Assembly: GCA_021107635.1 (NCBI GenBank)
Contig: JAIOSL010000008.1
Span: forward strand, 1-40,067
Source: an archaeon
GTDB lineage: Archaea > B1Sed10-29 > WALL01 > JAGHAM01
Direction of reading: 5' to 3'
Length of the DNA stretch: 40,067 bases
Shown here: positions 16,010 to 24,545 of the stretch, piece after piece
Numbering within the stretch: the first letter of the stretch is position 1
How the letters are laid out: each line of letters opens with the position of its first letter
Made by a program: the position numbers and the translations under genes
The notes under the pieces: generated by a model
Told to the model about the DNA's origin: nothing
The model's database searches: none
Seen by the model: the letters and a program-made list of their open reading frames with translations, nothing else

Positions 16010-16630
16010 TCACTTTATTATCCTTACATCCACTGCTGTTATGCCTTGCTCATCCACAAACAATGGATTGATGTCCAGTTCTTTTATGTTGTTTTCTTCC
16101 ATCAATTTTTGAACTTTCATGATGGTAGAAACAATCGAATTAATATTAACAGGTTTTTCTCCTCGCGCACCAGAAAGCAATTGATACCCTTTAGTTTCTT
16201 TTATCATGCTTAATGCGTCTCTTCTCGAGAATGGAGTGACTCGTAAAGCAACATCTTTGAATACTTCTACAAAGATTCCTCCTAGTCCGAACAGGACAGT
16301 TTCTCCAAATTGAGGGTCATGTTTGCCCCCAATGATTATCTCTCTGCCTTTCAAGTGTTTTTGTACAATTATGCCGTTAATTTTGGCTCTTCCCGCATTT
16401 TTTTTCACGCGTTTGAATGCTTCAATGAGTTCTTTTTCATTTTTGATGTCAAAAGCCACGCAACCTTTATCTGTTTTATGAAGAATAGCAGAAGAATCTA
16501 CTTTTATGGCGAGCGGATAACCAATGATTTTAGCGATGCGCACGGCTTGATCAGGCTTTTTGGCAATTCCTTGGTCTACAATCGGAATCTTGTACTTTTT
16601 AAGAAGTTTGAAGCCTGCTTGCATCTCCAT
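16010..16630 (-). CDS. acdB: ADP-forming acyl-CoA synthetase (ACD) beta subunit, ATP-grasp
   Basis: A 206-aa ATP-grasp subunit that completes the ACD with the alpha subunit at the operon's other end. GFKLLKKYKIPIVDQGIA begins the domain. IGYPLAIKVDSSAILHKTDKGCVAF, LKGREIIIGGKHDPQFG and ELDINPLFVDEQGITAVDVRII are family hallmarks. The track start at 16714 runs into promoter DNA. ATG 16630 lies about 25 nt after the minus-strand TATA at 16651-16660, giving a leaderless mRNA. ATG 16624 is the alternative. Confidence 0.94.
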   Translation of the reverse strand: MEMQAGFKLLKKYKIPIVDQGIAKKPDQAVRIAKIIGYPLAIKVDSSAILHKTDKGCVAFDIKNEKELIEAFKRVKKNAGRAKINGIIVQKHLKGREIIIGGKHDPQFGETVLFGLGGIFVEVFKDVALRVTPFSRRDALSMIKETKGYQLLSGARGEKPVNINSIVSTIMKVQKLMEENNIKELDINPLFVDEQGITAVDVRIIK

Positions 16631-16650
16631 GACTAAAAAAACTCTACGCG

Positions 16651-16704
16651 AATATATTAAAGTATGGGATTCTCGGAAAACCGCAGTCCAAACTCGTTTA
16701 TATA
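16651..16704. promoter_or_regulatory. Divergent promoters for the acdB operon (-) and DUF763 (+)
   Basis: On the minus strand TTAATATATT (16651-16660) sits about 25 nt before the acdB ATG. On the plus strand TTTATATA (16697-16704) sits about 24 nt before the DUF763 ATG. Both spacings fit leaderless transcripts. I see no other TATA-like box inside the minus-strand operon, so one promoter probably drives all seven genes. Confidence 0.6.
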
Positions 16705-16723
16705 GTCCAAACAAAAGTTTAGC

Positions 16724-17752
16724 ATGAAGACGGGAACCATGCAGCTACCTTTACATCCTGGTCATGCTCCTCGCTGGCTCTTCAAACGGATGGTAAAGCT
16801 GAGCAAAGGAATCAGCGGATCCATCATCGAAGAGTATGGCACGACCGAACTACTCAAGCGCTTATCCAATCCCTTATGGTTCCAATCTTTTTCCTGTGTC
16901 CTGGGTTTCGATTGGCACTCCAGCGGAACAACTACCACATCTATGGGCGCTCTTAAGCTCGCGCTGAAGGATGTGGATGGTATACAAGTCTGTGGAGGAA
17001 AAGGCAAGACCAGTCGAAAAACTCCACAAGAAATCCAGGACTCACGGATACCCGCTGATAAAGAAGCATTAATCTATGCTAGTCGCGTGACCGCAAAAGT
17101 CGACAACAATTGCATCCAAGATGGATTTAGCTTATACCATCATTGCTTGGTCTTTGATGAACACAGTTGGTGCGTAGTCCAGCAAGGCATGAACAAACGC
17201 TGGGCAAGACGCTATCACTGGTTCCAGCAAGAATTTTTAGAAGAACATCCAATAGCATGTGATCATAGTACACATGTGCTAGATTTGGTTGCAGAAGAAA
17301 GTCAAGACACGCGCGAAATCAGCGTTGACTTGATTAATGATAACCCTATTCACCTCATAGGTCAAACCACCCTAAATTCCTACCAAGAGCATTCAATGCC
17401 GGGGCAACACTTTATTGAAATAAGTCCACCCACTCTAAAAGCTCTGCAAAGAGCATACGAGTTCCAGCCAACCAGCTATGAAGAACTGGTCGCGTTAAAA
17501 GGCATTGGCGCGGCCAGTCTCCGAGCACTGGCGCTCACAGCAGAATTAGTTTATGGAGCACAGCCAAGCTGGAAAGATCCAGTAAAATACAGTTTTGCCC
17601 ATGGGGGCAAAGACGGATTTCCCTATCCTGTAAACAAAACTAATTATGATAAAACTATTGATTTTATGCGGGATACTGTTGAGCAGGCCAAGCTAGGTAA
17701 TACTGACAAAAAATTCGCACTAAAGCGGTTAGCAGAATTTATGGCATGCTAA
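16724..17752 (+). CDS. DUF763 family protein
   Basis: A 342-aa DUF763 protein, a family found mainly in archaea and some thermophilic bacteria with no settled function. It shows TMQLPLHPGHAPRWLFKRM, NPLWFQSFSCVLGFDWHSSGTTTT and the VCGGKGKTSRKTPQEI run. A helix-hairpin-helix-like stretch, VALKGIGAASLRALALTAEL, lies near residues 256-275. It is followed by YSFAHGGKDGFPYPV. The HhH and the conserved Trp/His residues suggest nucleic-acid work, which is inference. It is transcribed alone, divergent from the acdB operon. Confidence 0.92.
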   Translation: MKTGTMQLPLHPGHAPRWLFKRMVKLSKGISGSIIEEYGTTELLKRLSNPLWFQSFSCVLGFDWHSSGTTTTSMGALKLALKDVDGIQVCGGKGKTSRKTPQEIQDSRIPADKEALIYASRVTAKVDNNCIQDGFSLYHHCLVFDEHSWCVVQQGMNKRWARRYHWFQQEFLEEHPIACDHSTHVLDLVAEESQDTREISVDLINDNPIHLIGQTTLNSYQEHSMPGQHFIEISPPTLKALQRAYEFQPTSYEELVALKGIGAASLRALALTAELVYGAQPSWKDPVKYSFAHGGKDGFPYPVNKTNYDKTIDFMRDTVEQAKLGNTDKKFALKRLAEFMAC

Positions 17753-17761
17753 CAGAAGAAA

Positions 17762-17873
17762 ACTTTATAAAACGGTAACATTACAAATAATACTATAAGG
17801 GGAGAAGCTTGTGACTTTCACAAGAATTCATAATAATATAATGTAAAATATACCGTTATTTTGGGTGATTACG
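17762..17873 (+). promoter_or_regulatory. ppdK promoter and structured upstream region
   Basis: TTTATAA at 17764-17770 is a candidate TATA box, with a second AT-rich box near 17832-17841. Between them lie a perfect hairpin CTTGTGA-CTT-TCACAAG (17808-17824) and an outer dyad AACGGTA (17771-17777) with TACCGTT (17851-17857). GGGTGATT at 17863-17870 is the ribosome binding site. This 121-base gap has no convincing small ORF. The nested dyads could be operators or leader structure. Confidence 0.5.
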
Positions 17874-20495
17874 ATGGATAAAGGAATTTATTTATTTGAA
17901 GAAGGAAACGCGGAAATGGCACAACTATTGGGCAACAAAGGAGCTCAACTCAGTGAAATGACTAAAACAGGCATACCCGTACCATCAGGTTTTGTCATAA
18001 CCACAGAAAGATGCATTGAATATTCAAAAAAAGGTGAAATGACCGAAGAACTTAAAAAAGAAATAGATTCATACGTACAAAAGATAGAAGAAAAAACCGG
18101 GAAAAAATTCGGAGACAAAGAACAACCACTGCTATTCTCAGTCCGTTCAGGCGCAGCAATATCAATGCCTGGAATGATGGACACAATCCTTAATCTCGGC
18201 CTCAACGATGACACAGTGGAAGGACTAGCAAAAGGCGCGAACAACGACTGGTTTGCATACGATTCTTATCGCAGATTCCTTCAAATGTTCGGAGAAATTG
18301 TTCTAGGAGAAAAGAAAGACCAATTCGAAAACATTATCGCAGAACAAAAAAAGACAGAAAACGTTACCTCAGACCAAGAAATCTCACTAGACGGAATGAA
18401 AGCAATCGTAACCAAATACAAAGAAACCGTCAACGTTCCACAAAACCTGAATGAACAACTGTACCTAGCAGTAGAAGCAGTGTTCAAATCCTGGAACGGA
18501 CAACGCGCAAAAGACTATAGAAGATACAACAAGCTTCCAGACAACCTTGGCACAGGAGTAAACGTTCAAACAATGGTATTTGGCAACCTTGGCGAATCAT
18601 CAGGAACTGGCGTAGTATTCACACGAAATCCTGCAACTGGAGAAAAAAAACTATACGGGGAATTCCTATTAAATGCACAAGGAGAAGACATTGTATCAGG
18701 TGCAAGAACTCCACAATCCATTGACGTACTAGAAAAAGCAATGCCCGAAGCCTATAAACAACTAGTCGAACTGCTCGACAAACTAGAAAAACACTACACA
18801 GATACACAAGACATTGAATTCACAATAGAAAATGGAACACTATTTCTGCTCCAGACACGAACAGCAAAAAGGACAGTGGCAGCAGCAGTTAAAATGGCAG
18901 TAGATATGGTGGATGAAAACCTTATAACCAAAGAAATTGCATTAACCAGAATCCAAGCATCATCCGTAGAAAAACTCTTGCACAAACAACTGCCAGAAAA
19001 CTTAGACTGTAAAGTATTAACTACCGGCTTACCAGCATCACCTGGAGCAGCATGCGGAAAAATTGCATTCACAGCAGATGATGCAGAAAGGAGAGCAAAT
19101 GCAGGAGAAAAAGTCATTCTAGTTAGAACAGAGACTTCACCTGATGACGTGCATGGTATAATACCTTCACAAGGAACACTTACATTAAGAGGAGGAGTCA
19201 CATCACACGCAGCAGTAGTATGCAGAGGCCTTGGCATTCCTTGCGTATCCGGCTGCGGAGACCTAGAAATTGACATGGAAAACAAATTACTCAAACTTGG
19301 TGAAACAACTCTAAGCGAAGAAGACTTTATCACACTAGATGGAACCACTGGAAGAGTAATCCCCTCACAAGCAAAACTAACAGAACCAGAGCTATCAAAC
19401 GATTTTCTGACAATCCTAGACTGGGCAGACGAAAAACGCAAACTAAAAGTCTACACCAATGCAGACACACCAAAAGACGCAAAGAAAGCTCTTGAACTAG
19501 GCGCAGAAGGAATCGGACTATGCAGGACAGAACACATGTTTATGAGTGCAGACCGTTTGCCGAATGTCCAAGAAATGATACTCTCACAAACCAAAGAAGA
19601 AAGAGAAAAAGCACTCGCCAAACTACTACCCGAACAAAGAAAAGATTTCAAAGCACTACTAGAAATCATGGAAGACAAAAAACTTACCATCAGACTACTC
19701 GACCCACCACTACATGAATTCCTGCCAGACGAAGAAGACATCCTAAAAGACATTGCAGCAATAAAAAAAACAGACAACAAAGAAGCACTCCAACAAAAAG
19801 AAATACTGCTCAAAAAAACACGCAGCCTACACGAAACAAACCCCATGCTTGGACACAGAGGAATTCGCTTAGGACTAGTCTATCCCGAAATTTACAGAAT
19901 GCAGGTAAGAGCTATCATCGAAGCAGCATCAGAAGTCCAAAAGAACGGCGGAAAAACCAATCTTGTCATTGAACTGCCACTCGTTGCAGAAGAAAGAGAA
20001 CTATCAATCATGAAAAAAGAAATCGGCGAAGAAGCTAAAAAAGTCATGGAAGAAACTGGAGAACGCGTTGACTATCTAGTCGGAACAATGATTGAACTCC
20101 CACGAGCATGCATAATCGCAGACAAAATTGCAGAACATGTGGATTTCATCTCTTTTGGAACCAATGACTTAACACAAACCACGTTCGGCTTCTCAAGAGA
20201 CGACGCAGAAGACAAATTCTTACACTACTACTTTACCCACAAAATCCTAGACGAAGACCCCTTCATAGTTTTGGACAAAGAAGGAGTGGGCGTTCTAATG
20301 CAAATGGCAATAGACAAAGCCAGAAGCGTAAAAAGTGACATCCAAATAGTTATATGCGGAGAACAAGGCGGGGAACCAAAATCTGTAGGCTATTCCCACG
20401 AAATCAACTTAGATGCAGTAAGCTGTTCACCATACAGAGTGCCAATAGCAAGACTCGCAGCAGCCCAAGCTGCCTTAGGAAAACAACCAGCCTAA
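17874..20495 (+). CDS. ppdK: Pyruvate, phosphate dikinase
   Basis: An 873-aa enzyme of normal family length that interconverts pyruvate, ATP and Pi with phosphoenolpyruvate, AMP and PPi. The N-terminal ATP-grasp includes FSVRSGAAISMPGMMDTILN. The swivelling phosphohistidine is H445 in GGVTSHAAVVCRGLGIPC. The C-terminal PEP/pyruvate barrel has LCRTEHMF, NPMLGHRGIRLG, FGTNDLTQTTFGFSRDD and the catalytic C828 in ICGEQGGEP. The start is ATG 17874 rather than GTG 17865, because GGGTGATT overlaps the latter. Possible roles are gluconeogenesis from pyruvate or PPi-linked glycolysis. Confidence 0.98.
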   Translation: MDKGIYLFEEGNAEMAQLLGNKGAQLSEMTKTGIPVPSGFVITTERCIEYSKKGEMTEELKKEIDSYVQKIEEKTGKKFGDKEQPLLFSVRSGAAISMPGMMDTILNLGLNDDTVEGLAKGANNDWFAYDSYRRFLQMFGEIVLGEKKDQFENIIAEQKKTENVTSDQEISLDGMKAIVTKYKETVNVPQNLNEQLYLAVEAVFKSWNGQRAKDYRRYNKLPDNLGTGVNVQTMVFGNLGESSGTGVVFTRNPATGEKKLYGEFLLNAQGEDIVSGARTPQSIDVLEKAMPEAYKQLVELLDKLEKHYTDTQDIEFTIENGTLFLLQTRTAKRTVAAAVKMAVDMVDENLITKEIALTRIQASSVEKLLHKQLPENLDCKVLTTGLPASPGAACGKIAFTADDAERRANAGEKVILVRTETSPDDVHGIIPSQGTLTLRGGVTSHAAVVCRGLGIPCVSGCGDLEIDMENKLLKLGETTLSEEDFITLDGTTGRVIPSQAKLTEPELSNDFLTILDWADEKRKLKVYTNADTPKDAKKALELGAEGIGLCRTEHMFMSADRLPNVQEMILSQTKEEREKALAKLLPEQRKDFKALLEIMEDKKLTIRLLDPPLHEFLPDEEDILKDIAAIKKTDNKEALQQKEILLKKTRSLHETNPMLGHRGIRLGLVYPEIYRMQVRAIIEAASEVQKNGGKTNLVIELPLVAEERELSIMKKEIGEEAKKVMEETGERVDYLVGTMIELPRACIIADKIAEHVDFISFGTNDLTQTTFGFSRDDAEDKFLHYYFTHKILDEDPFIVLDKEGVGVLMQMAIDKARSVKSDIQIVICGEQGGEPKSVGYSHEINLDAVSCSPYRVPIARLAAAQAALGKQPA

Positions 20496-20498
20496 TCA

Positions 20499-20540
20499 CT
20501 TAAATACTCCTTGTTCCTATAGACTAACAAGGTGACCTAA
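20499..20540 (+). promoter_or_regulatory. pdxS promoter with hairpin that covers the ribosome binding site
   Basis: CTTAAATA (20499-20506) is a TATA box. An inverted repeat, CCTTGTT (20509-20515) and AACAAGG (20526-20532), surrounds the expected start site. Its right arm runs into the GGTGA ribosome binding site of pdxS (20531-20535). Confidence 0.5.
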
Positions 20541-21431
20541 GTGGCAATCAAGAAACGTGGAACAAAACGCGTAAAACGTGGCTTCGCATCCATGGTAAAA
20601 CATGGAGTAATAATGGACGTAGTCAATGCAGAACAAGCAAAAATTGCAGAAAAAGCTGGAGCAGTAGCTGTGATGGCACTAGAAAAAGTTCCAGCAGACA
20701 TACGCGCAGAAGGCGGAGTAGCCAGAATGGCAGACCCTAAAAAAATCAAAGAAATCCTTAAAGTTACAACCATACCCGTAATGGCCAAATGCAGAATAGG
20801 ACACCTTGCAGAAGCACAAATTCTAGAAGTCTTAGGCGTAGACATGATAGACGAAAGTGAAGTCCTAACACCAGCAGACGAAAAAGACCACATAAATAAA
20901 ACCAATTACCACACTCCTTTTGTATGCGGAGCAAGGAGCCTTGGCGAAGCCCTAAGACGAATCAGTGAAGGAGCCGCAATGATACGCACCAAAGGAGAAC
21001 CAGGCACAGGAGATGTATCAGAAGCAGTAAAACACATGAAACTAATCAACAAAGAACTCGCTGCACTTCCAAGAATGAGCGAAGATGAACTTGAAGAAAA
21101 AGCAAACACAAACCGTGTCCCGCTTGAACTCCTTCTAGAAACACGCAAAAAAGGCAGACTACCCGTAGTAAACTTCGCAGCAGGAGGCATTGCTACCCCA
21201 GCAGATGCAAGCATGATGATGCAACTAGGAGCAGACGGAATTTTTGTAGGCTCATGCATATTCAAATCAGACAACCCATTAAAACGCGCGAAAGCCATAG
21301 TAGAAGCAACCAACCATTACACAGACGCAAAACTGCTAGCAAGAGTATCATCTGGACTTGGAGACACAATGAAAGGCATCCAAAACAGTTCACTAACCAA
21401 AGAACAACAAATGCAAAAAAGAGGAGACTAA
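20541..21431 (+). CDS. pdxS: Pyridoxal 5'-phosphate synthase lyase subunit PdxS
   Basis: A 296-aa TIM-barrel subunit that condenses ribose 5-phosphate, glyceraldehyde 3-phosphate and ammonia to PLP. The whole chain is colinear with the family: [31 protein letters not shown], and the two active lysines in MAKCRIGHL and [33 protein letters not shown] and FKSDNP follow. MAKCRIGH has Cys where bacterial enzymes usually have Ala. GTG is the start, after AAGGTGA. pdxT follows 3 nt later. Confidence 0.98.
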   Translation: MAIKKRGTKRVKRGFASMVKHGVIMDVVNAEQAKIAEKAGAVAVMALEKVPADIRAEGGVARMADPKKIKEILKVTTIPVMAKCRIGHLAEAQILEVLGVDMIDESEVLTPADEKDHINKTNYHTPFVCGARSLGEALRRISEGAAMIRTKGEPGTGDVSEAVKHMKLINKELAALPRMSEDELEEKANTNRVPLELLLETRKKGRLPVVNFAAGGIATPADASMMMQLGADGIFVGSCIFKSDNPLKRAKAIVEATNHYTDAKLLARVSSGLGDTMKGIQNSSLTKEQQMQKRGD

Positions 21432-21434
21432 TCA

Positions 21435-22022
21435 GTGCAAATAGGCGTGCTCGCAGTACAAGGCGCTATAGAAGAACATGTTGACACTCTCTCTCACATT
21501 CTCAATAAGAATCAAATAATGCGAGTCAAAACTCTGCACCATCTCAAACAAGTAAACGCTCTAATAATTCCTGGTGGAGAAAGTACTGCAATATCTCGAC
21601 TCATTCAAAAAAACCAATTGTACCAACCACTCAAAAAAACACAAATGCCAATAATGGGCACATGCGCAGGAACAATACTACTCGCAAAAAAAGGCGGAAA
21701 ACAAATCAAGCAAACCAAACAAAAACTGCTCGGTCATATGGACATTCAAGTAGAACGCAACGCGTTTGGTCGACAAAAGGAATCATTTGAAACTACACTT
21801 AACATACCTATACTTGGCAAACAACCCTTTCCAGGAATATTCATAAGAGCACCAGCAATAACACAAATACTCTCAAGAAAAGTACGTATTCTAGCAGAGC
21901 ATCAGGGCCTCCCTATCGCAGTACAGCAAGGCAACAAGCTCGCTCTCTCCTTCCATCCAGAGCTCTCAGACGACACACGGTTTCACGAATACTTCCTAAA
22001 CACAATGACCAAAGAATTTTAA
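21435..22022 (+). CDS. pdxT: Pyridoxal 5'-phosphate synthase glutaminase subunit PdxT
   Basis: A 195-aa class I glutaminase that feeds ammonia to PdxS. The triad is visible: nucleophile Cys in MGTCAGTILLAK, and His/Glu in SFHPELSDD. IGVLAVQGAIEEHV and IIPGGESTAISRLI are the other family signatures. GTG 21435 is used as start, preceded by AGAGGAG. It forms a two-gene operon with pdxS. Confidence 0.97.
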   Translation: MQIGVLAVQGAIEEHVDTLSHILNKNQIMRVKTLHHLKQVNALIIPGGESTAISRLIQKNQLYQPLKKTQMPIMGTCAGTILLAKKGGKQIKQTKQKLLGHMDIQVERNAFGRQKESFETTLNIPILGKQPFPGIFIRAPAITQILSRKVRILAEHQGLPIAVQQGNKLALSFHPELSDDTRFHEYFLNTMTKEF

Positions 22023-22054
22023 ACCATGACTTCCTTACTATCCTAGTTGTTTTT

Positions 22055-23338
22055 ATGGAAATCCAGTTTCTCGGAGCCGCGCGCGAGGTTGGCAGAAGTG
22101 CTATTCTCCTTCAAACCAAACAAAGTAAGCTTTTGCTTGATTATGGTCTAAAACTAGGAGGAGAAGATAACCGAACTGCACTCAGACCATTGCCAGTGCA
22201 CGGTTATCTTGATGCAGTAATCCTTTCACATGCTCACTTAGATCATTGTGGTGCTATTCCACACTTATTTCAATCAGCAGAACCAAGTGTCTACATGAAT
22301 CCTGCAACCCTGCCAATAACAGAAATGCTAATCCGAGATTCAATGCACATTGCAAGACAGAGAAAGCAAGAAACATACAATAATTCAACATTCAAACGTA
22401 TGCTGCGCAACGTCAAGCCAGTTCCCTATAACCAATTTCATAGCCCTACACAAGACATTTCATTCAAATTTTCTGATGCTGGACACATTCTCGGATCATG
22501 TATGACTCAAATTAAAACTAACGGGATGAACGTTTTCTATACAGGAGACTACAAAAACACTGACACACACATGCACAAAGGAGCCAAAAAACCCGGAGAA
22601 AGTGAAGTACTGATTATAGAAGCAACTTACGGAGCAAGAGAACACCCAGACAGAAAAAAATTAGAAAAAGATTTCATAGAATCTATTCGAGCTGTCATAG
22701 AAGCAGGTGGATCTGTTGTACTCCCTGCTTTTGCAGTAGGCAGAACACAAGAAATAGTCACTTTGCTCTACTCAAATAAGATTCATGCTCCCGTTTACAT
22801 GGATGGAATGGGCAGAGCAATAAGCGAAATATACTTAGACTATTCTAAAAATGTTAAAGACTACGATGAATTCTATGGTGCCATGAAATGGGTTAATTGG
22901 ATAACCCATCACAAACAAAGAGAACAAGTATTTAATGAACCATCTGTTGTAGTGACAACTGCAGGAATGCTTTCAGGCGGACCAGTCATGGAATACCTAC
23001 CAGAGCTTAGAACACTACGTAATTCAGCACTTTTCTTCACAGGATTTCAGGTTCCAGGCACTCCAGGCAGGATAATGCTAGAAGAAAAGAAAATGGAATT
23101 TGATGACGTTAACGTAAACTTTTCAAACATAGACATCAAATACTTTGATTTTTCAGCTCACTGCGACGAACATGGAGTCAAAAAATTCATCAGCGGATGC
23201 AATCCAAAGCTAGTTCTTGTACAGCATGGAGAAGAAGAACAATGCGAAGATGTAGTCGATTGGGTTGAACAAGAAATCGGCTGTTTTGCCTTCGCACCAA
23301 AACTAAGGGAAAAGTTTAAAGTCGAAGACTTCGTTTGA
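22055..23338 (+). CDS. Beta-CASP metallo-beta-lactamase ribonuclease (aCPSF2-like)
   Basis: A 427-aa RNA-processing nuclease. The metallo-beta-lactamase core has HAHLDHCGAIPH (HxHxDH), DAGHILGS and YTGDYK. The beta-CASP insert holds EATYG, LPAFAVGRTQEI and TTAGMLSGG, and FDFSAHCDEHG with LVQHGEEEQ closes the domain. There is no N-terminal KH region, so it is not the aCPSF1 termination factor. It fits the shorter aCPSF2/archaeal RNase J-type proteins, endo- or 5'-3' exonucleases. No clear ribosome binding site is visible; the mRNA may have a very short leader. Confidence 0.92.
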   Translation: MEIQFLGAAREVGRSAILLQTKQSKLLLDYGLKLGGEDNRTALRPLPVHGYLDAVILSHAHLDHCGAIPHLFQSAEPSVYMNPATLPITEMLIRDSMHIARQRKQETYNNSTFKRMLRNVKPVPYNQFHSPTQDISFKFSDAGHILGSCMTQIKTNGMNVFYTGDYKNTDTHMHKGAKKPGESEVLIIEATYGAREHPDRKKLEKDFIESIRAVIEAGGSVVLPAFAVGRTQEIVTLLYSNKIHAPVYMDGMGRAISEIYLDYSKNVKDYDEFYGAMKWVNWITHHKQREQVFNEPSVVVTTAGMLSGGPVMEYLPELRTLRNSALFFTGFQVPGTPGRIMLEEKKMEFDDVNVNFSNIDIKYFDFSAHCDEHGVKKFISGCNPKLVLVQHGEEEQCEDVVDWVEQEIGCFAFAPKLREKFKVEDFV

Positions 23339-23376
23339 ACCTTACTTTATACCTACAACAACCAGTTCACTAATAG

Positions 23377-23416
23377 TTTAATAAGAGAAAGTTTGCTAAT
23401 TAACACCGGTGATAAC
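23377..23416 (+). promoter_or_regulatory. nmd3 promoter and ribosome binding site
   Basis: TTTAATAA at 23377-23384 is a candidate TATA box, and CCGGTGATAAC places GGTGAT (23409-23414) just upstream of the GTG start. A second weaker box, CTTTATAC, lies near 23345. Confidence 0.4.
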
Positions 23417-24124
23417 GTGGTTGACAGATTCTGCCCAAAATGCGGAGGAACAAATAAACATTTCTTTAGAGGCTTTTGTATTGAATGTTACACTAAAGAC
23501 CACGAACTAATTGTCATTCCACCTAAAATAGAAGTTAACGTGTGCCCCTCTTGTCTTATGTTTAGAATACATGGAGAGTGGATGCCATCAACTCTAGAAA
23601 ACGCATCCAAATTTGTAGAAGAAAAAGTCAAACCAAAACAAATAGACAAAGTCAAAATACTCGCAAGTCCAATCGAACCAACAAAAAACGGTGCGTTGTT
23701 TAATGTATCTATTGCTGGCTATTTAGGAACAGATGAAATTCACTTAGAACAAGAAGTAGAACTAATCTACACAAAAAGGCAGTGCTTGATATGTGCAAGA
23801 AAACAAAGCAAATACTACAAAGCATTAATCCAAATCAGACCAAAAGATTCTGACACAACATCAAAAAGGATGCAAAGTGCATTCTATTTCATTCGTAACC
23901 AGAACAGAGAAAATGCAGTCAAGGAAAGAGAAGCAGAAATTTTCAAATTCAAAAAAGACAAACATGGAATAAACGTTTATTTTGGTTCTCTTCGTTCAGC
24001 AGGAAGCATTGTAGGACAAATGAAATCCAAGTTTGGAGCAGAAATAAAAAAATCCCGTTCTTTATTTGGAATGGATAGAACCGGAAGAAAAGATTATCGG
24101 ACTACTTATTCTGTAAGAATCTAA
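23417..24124 (+). CDS. nmd3: 60S/50S export-factor homologue Nmd3
   Basis: A 235-aa archaeal Nmd3. In eukaryotes the family binds the large subunit at the intersubunit face late in assembly; archaeal proteins correspond to the N-terminal core. Zinc knuckles are seen as CPKCGG with GFCIEC, CPSCLM and CLICARKQ. The middle part includes RMQSAFYFIRNQNRENAVKEREAE and the end DRTGRKDYRTTYSVRI. The track start (TTG 23393) lacks support; GTG 23417 follows GGTGAT closely and leaves VDRFCPKCGG as N-terminus. Confidence 0.9.
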   Translation: MVDRFCPKCGGTNKHFFRGFCIECYTKDHELIVIPPKIEVNVCPSCLMFRIHGEWMPSTLENASKFVEEKVKPKQIDKVKILASPIEPTKNGALFNVSIAGYLGTDEIHLEQEVELIYTKRQCLICARKQSKYYKALIQIRPKDSDTTSKRMQSAFYFIRNQNRENAVKEREAEIFKFKKDKHGINVYFGSLRSAGSIVGQMKSKFGAEIKKSRSLFGMDRTGRKDYRTTYSVRI

Positions 24125-24131
24125 CGTTAAA

Positions 24132-24139
24132 TTTAAATA
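24132..24139 (+). promoter_or_regulatory. TATA box of the pilin-like gene
   Basis: TTTAAATA at 24132-24139 lies 26 nt (centre) before the ATG at 24162, with no ribosome binding site between, so the transcript is probably leaderless. Confidence 0.55.
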
Positions 24140-24161
24140 GCCTACACACGTTTCTTTTTGT

Positions 24162-24530
24162 ATGGAAAAAGGTGGCATACCCATTGAAGCAGTAGCAATA
24201 GTAGGTGGAGTATTAACTCTCTTAACAATAGTCGCAGTTCTTTTAATCTCCCTGTCCTACGAAACACCTACAAATATTTCTCAACAAAGTGGAGACTGCT
24301 TGATGCGTACAATAAGACTAACCGGCTATGATAAGCTTCCAAACGATGCTGCTGATGCTTCTGCTTATGTTGAAGTGAGACATCAAGATGTGCTAGTCTC
24401 TCCTTGTTCAGTAAACAAGAATATCACTAGAGTCTTAAATTCTTGTCTAATTGGAGATAGAGACAGTATCCTACTAGAAGTCACTAAGCAATCCTGCAAT
24501 ATGAAAGACATTGAACCCAAAGAGGAGTGA
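24162..24530 (+). CDS. Exported protein with class III (type IV pilin-like) signal
   Basis: A 122-aa protein. The N-terminus MEKGGIPIEAVAIVGG leads into a hydrophobic helix to about residue 30. Cutting after the first Gly puts Glu at +5, the layout of archaeal type IV pilin-like signals processed by EppA/FlaK-type peptidases. The exposed part has four cysteines (46, 82, 95, 112) that could form two disulfides. No homologue is recognised beyond the signal. It is single-gene, leaderless and convergent with the DUF35 gene 15 nt away. A simple membrane anchor is the alternative. Confidence 0.7.
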   Translation: MEKGGIPIEAVAIVGGVLTLLTIVAVLLISLSYETPTNISQQSGDCLMRTIRLTGYDKLPNDAADASAYVEVRHQDVLVSPCSVNKNITRVLNSCLIGDRDSILLEVTKQSCNMKDIEPKEE

Positions 24531-24545
24531 CAGCAGTCTACAGAG

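Noticed and set aside
18794-19441. 215-aa minus-strand ORF inside ppdK
   Set aside because: Antisense shadow of a strongly conserved enzyme; Ser/Val-rich composition follows from the complement of ppdK codons and there is no domain.
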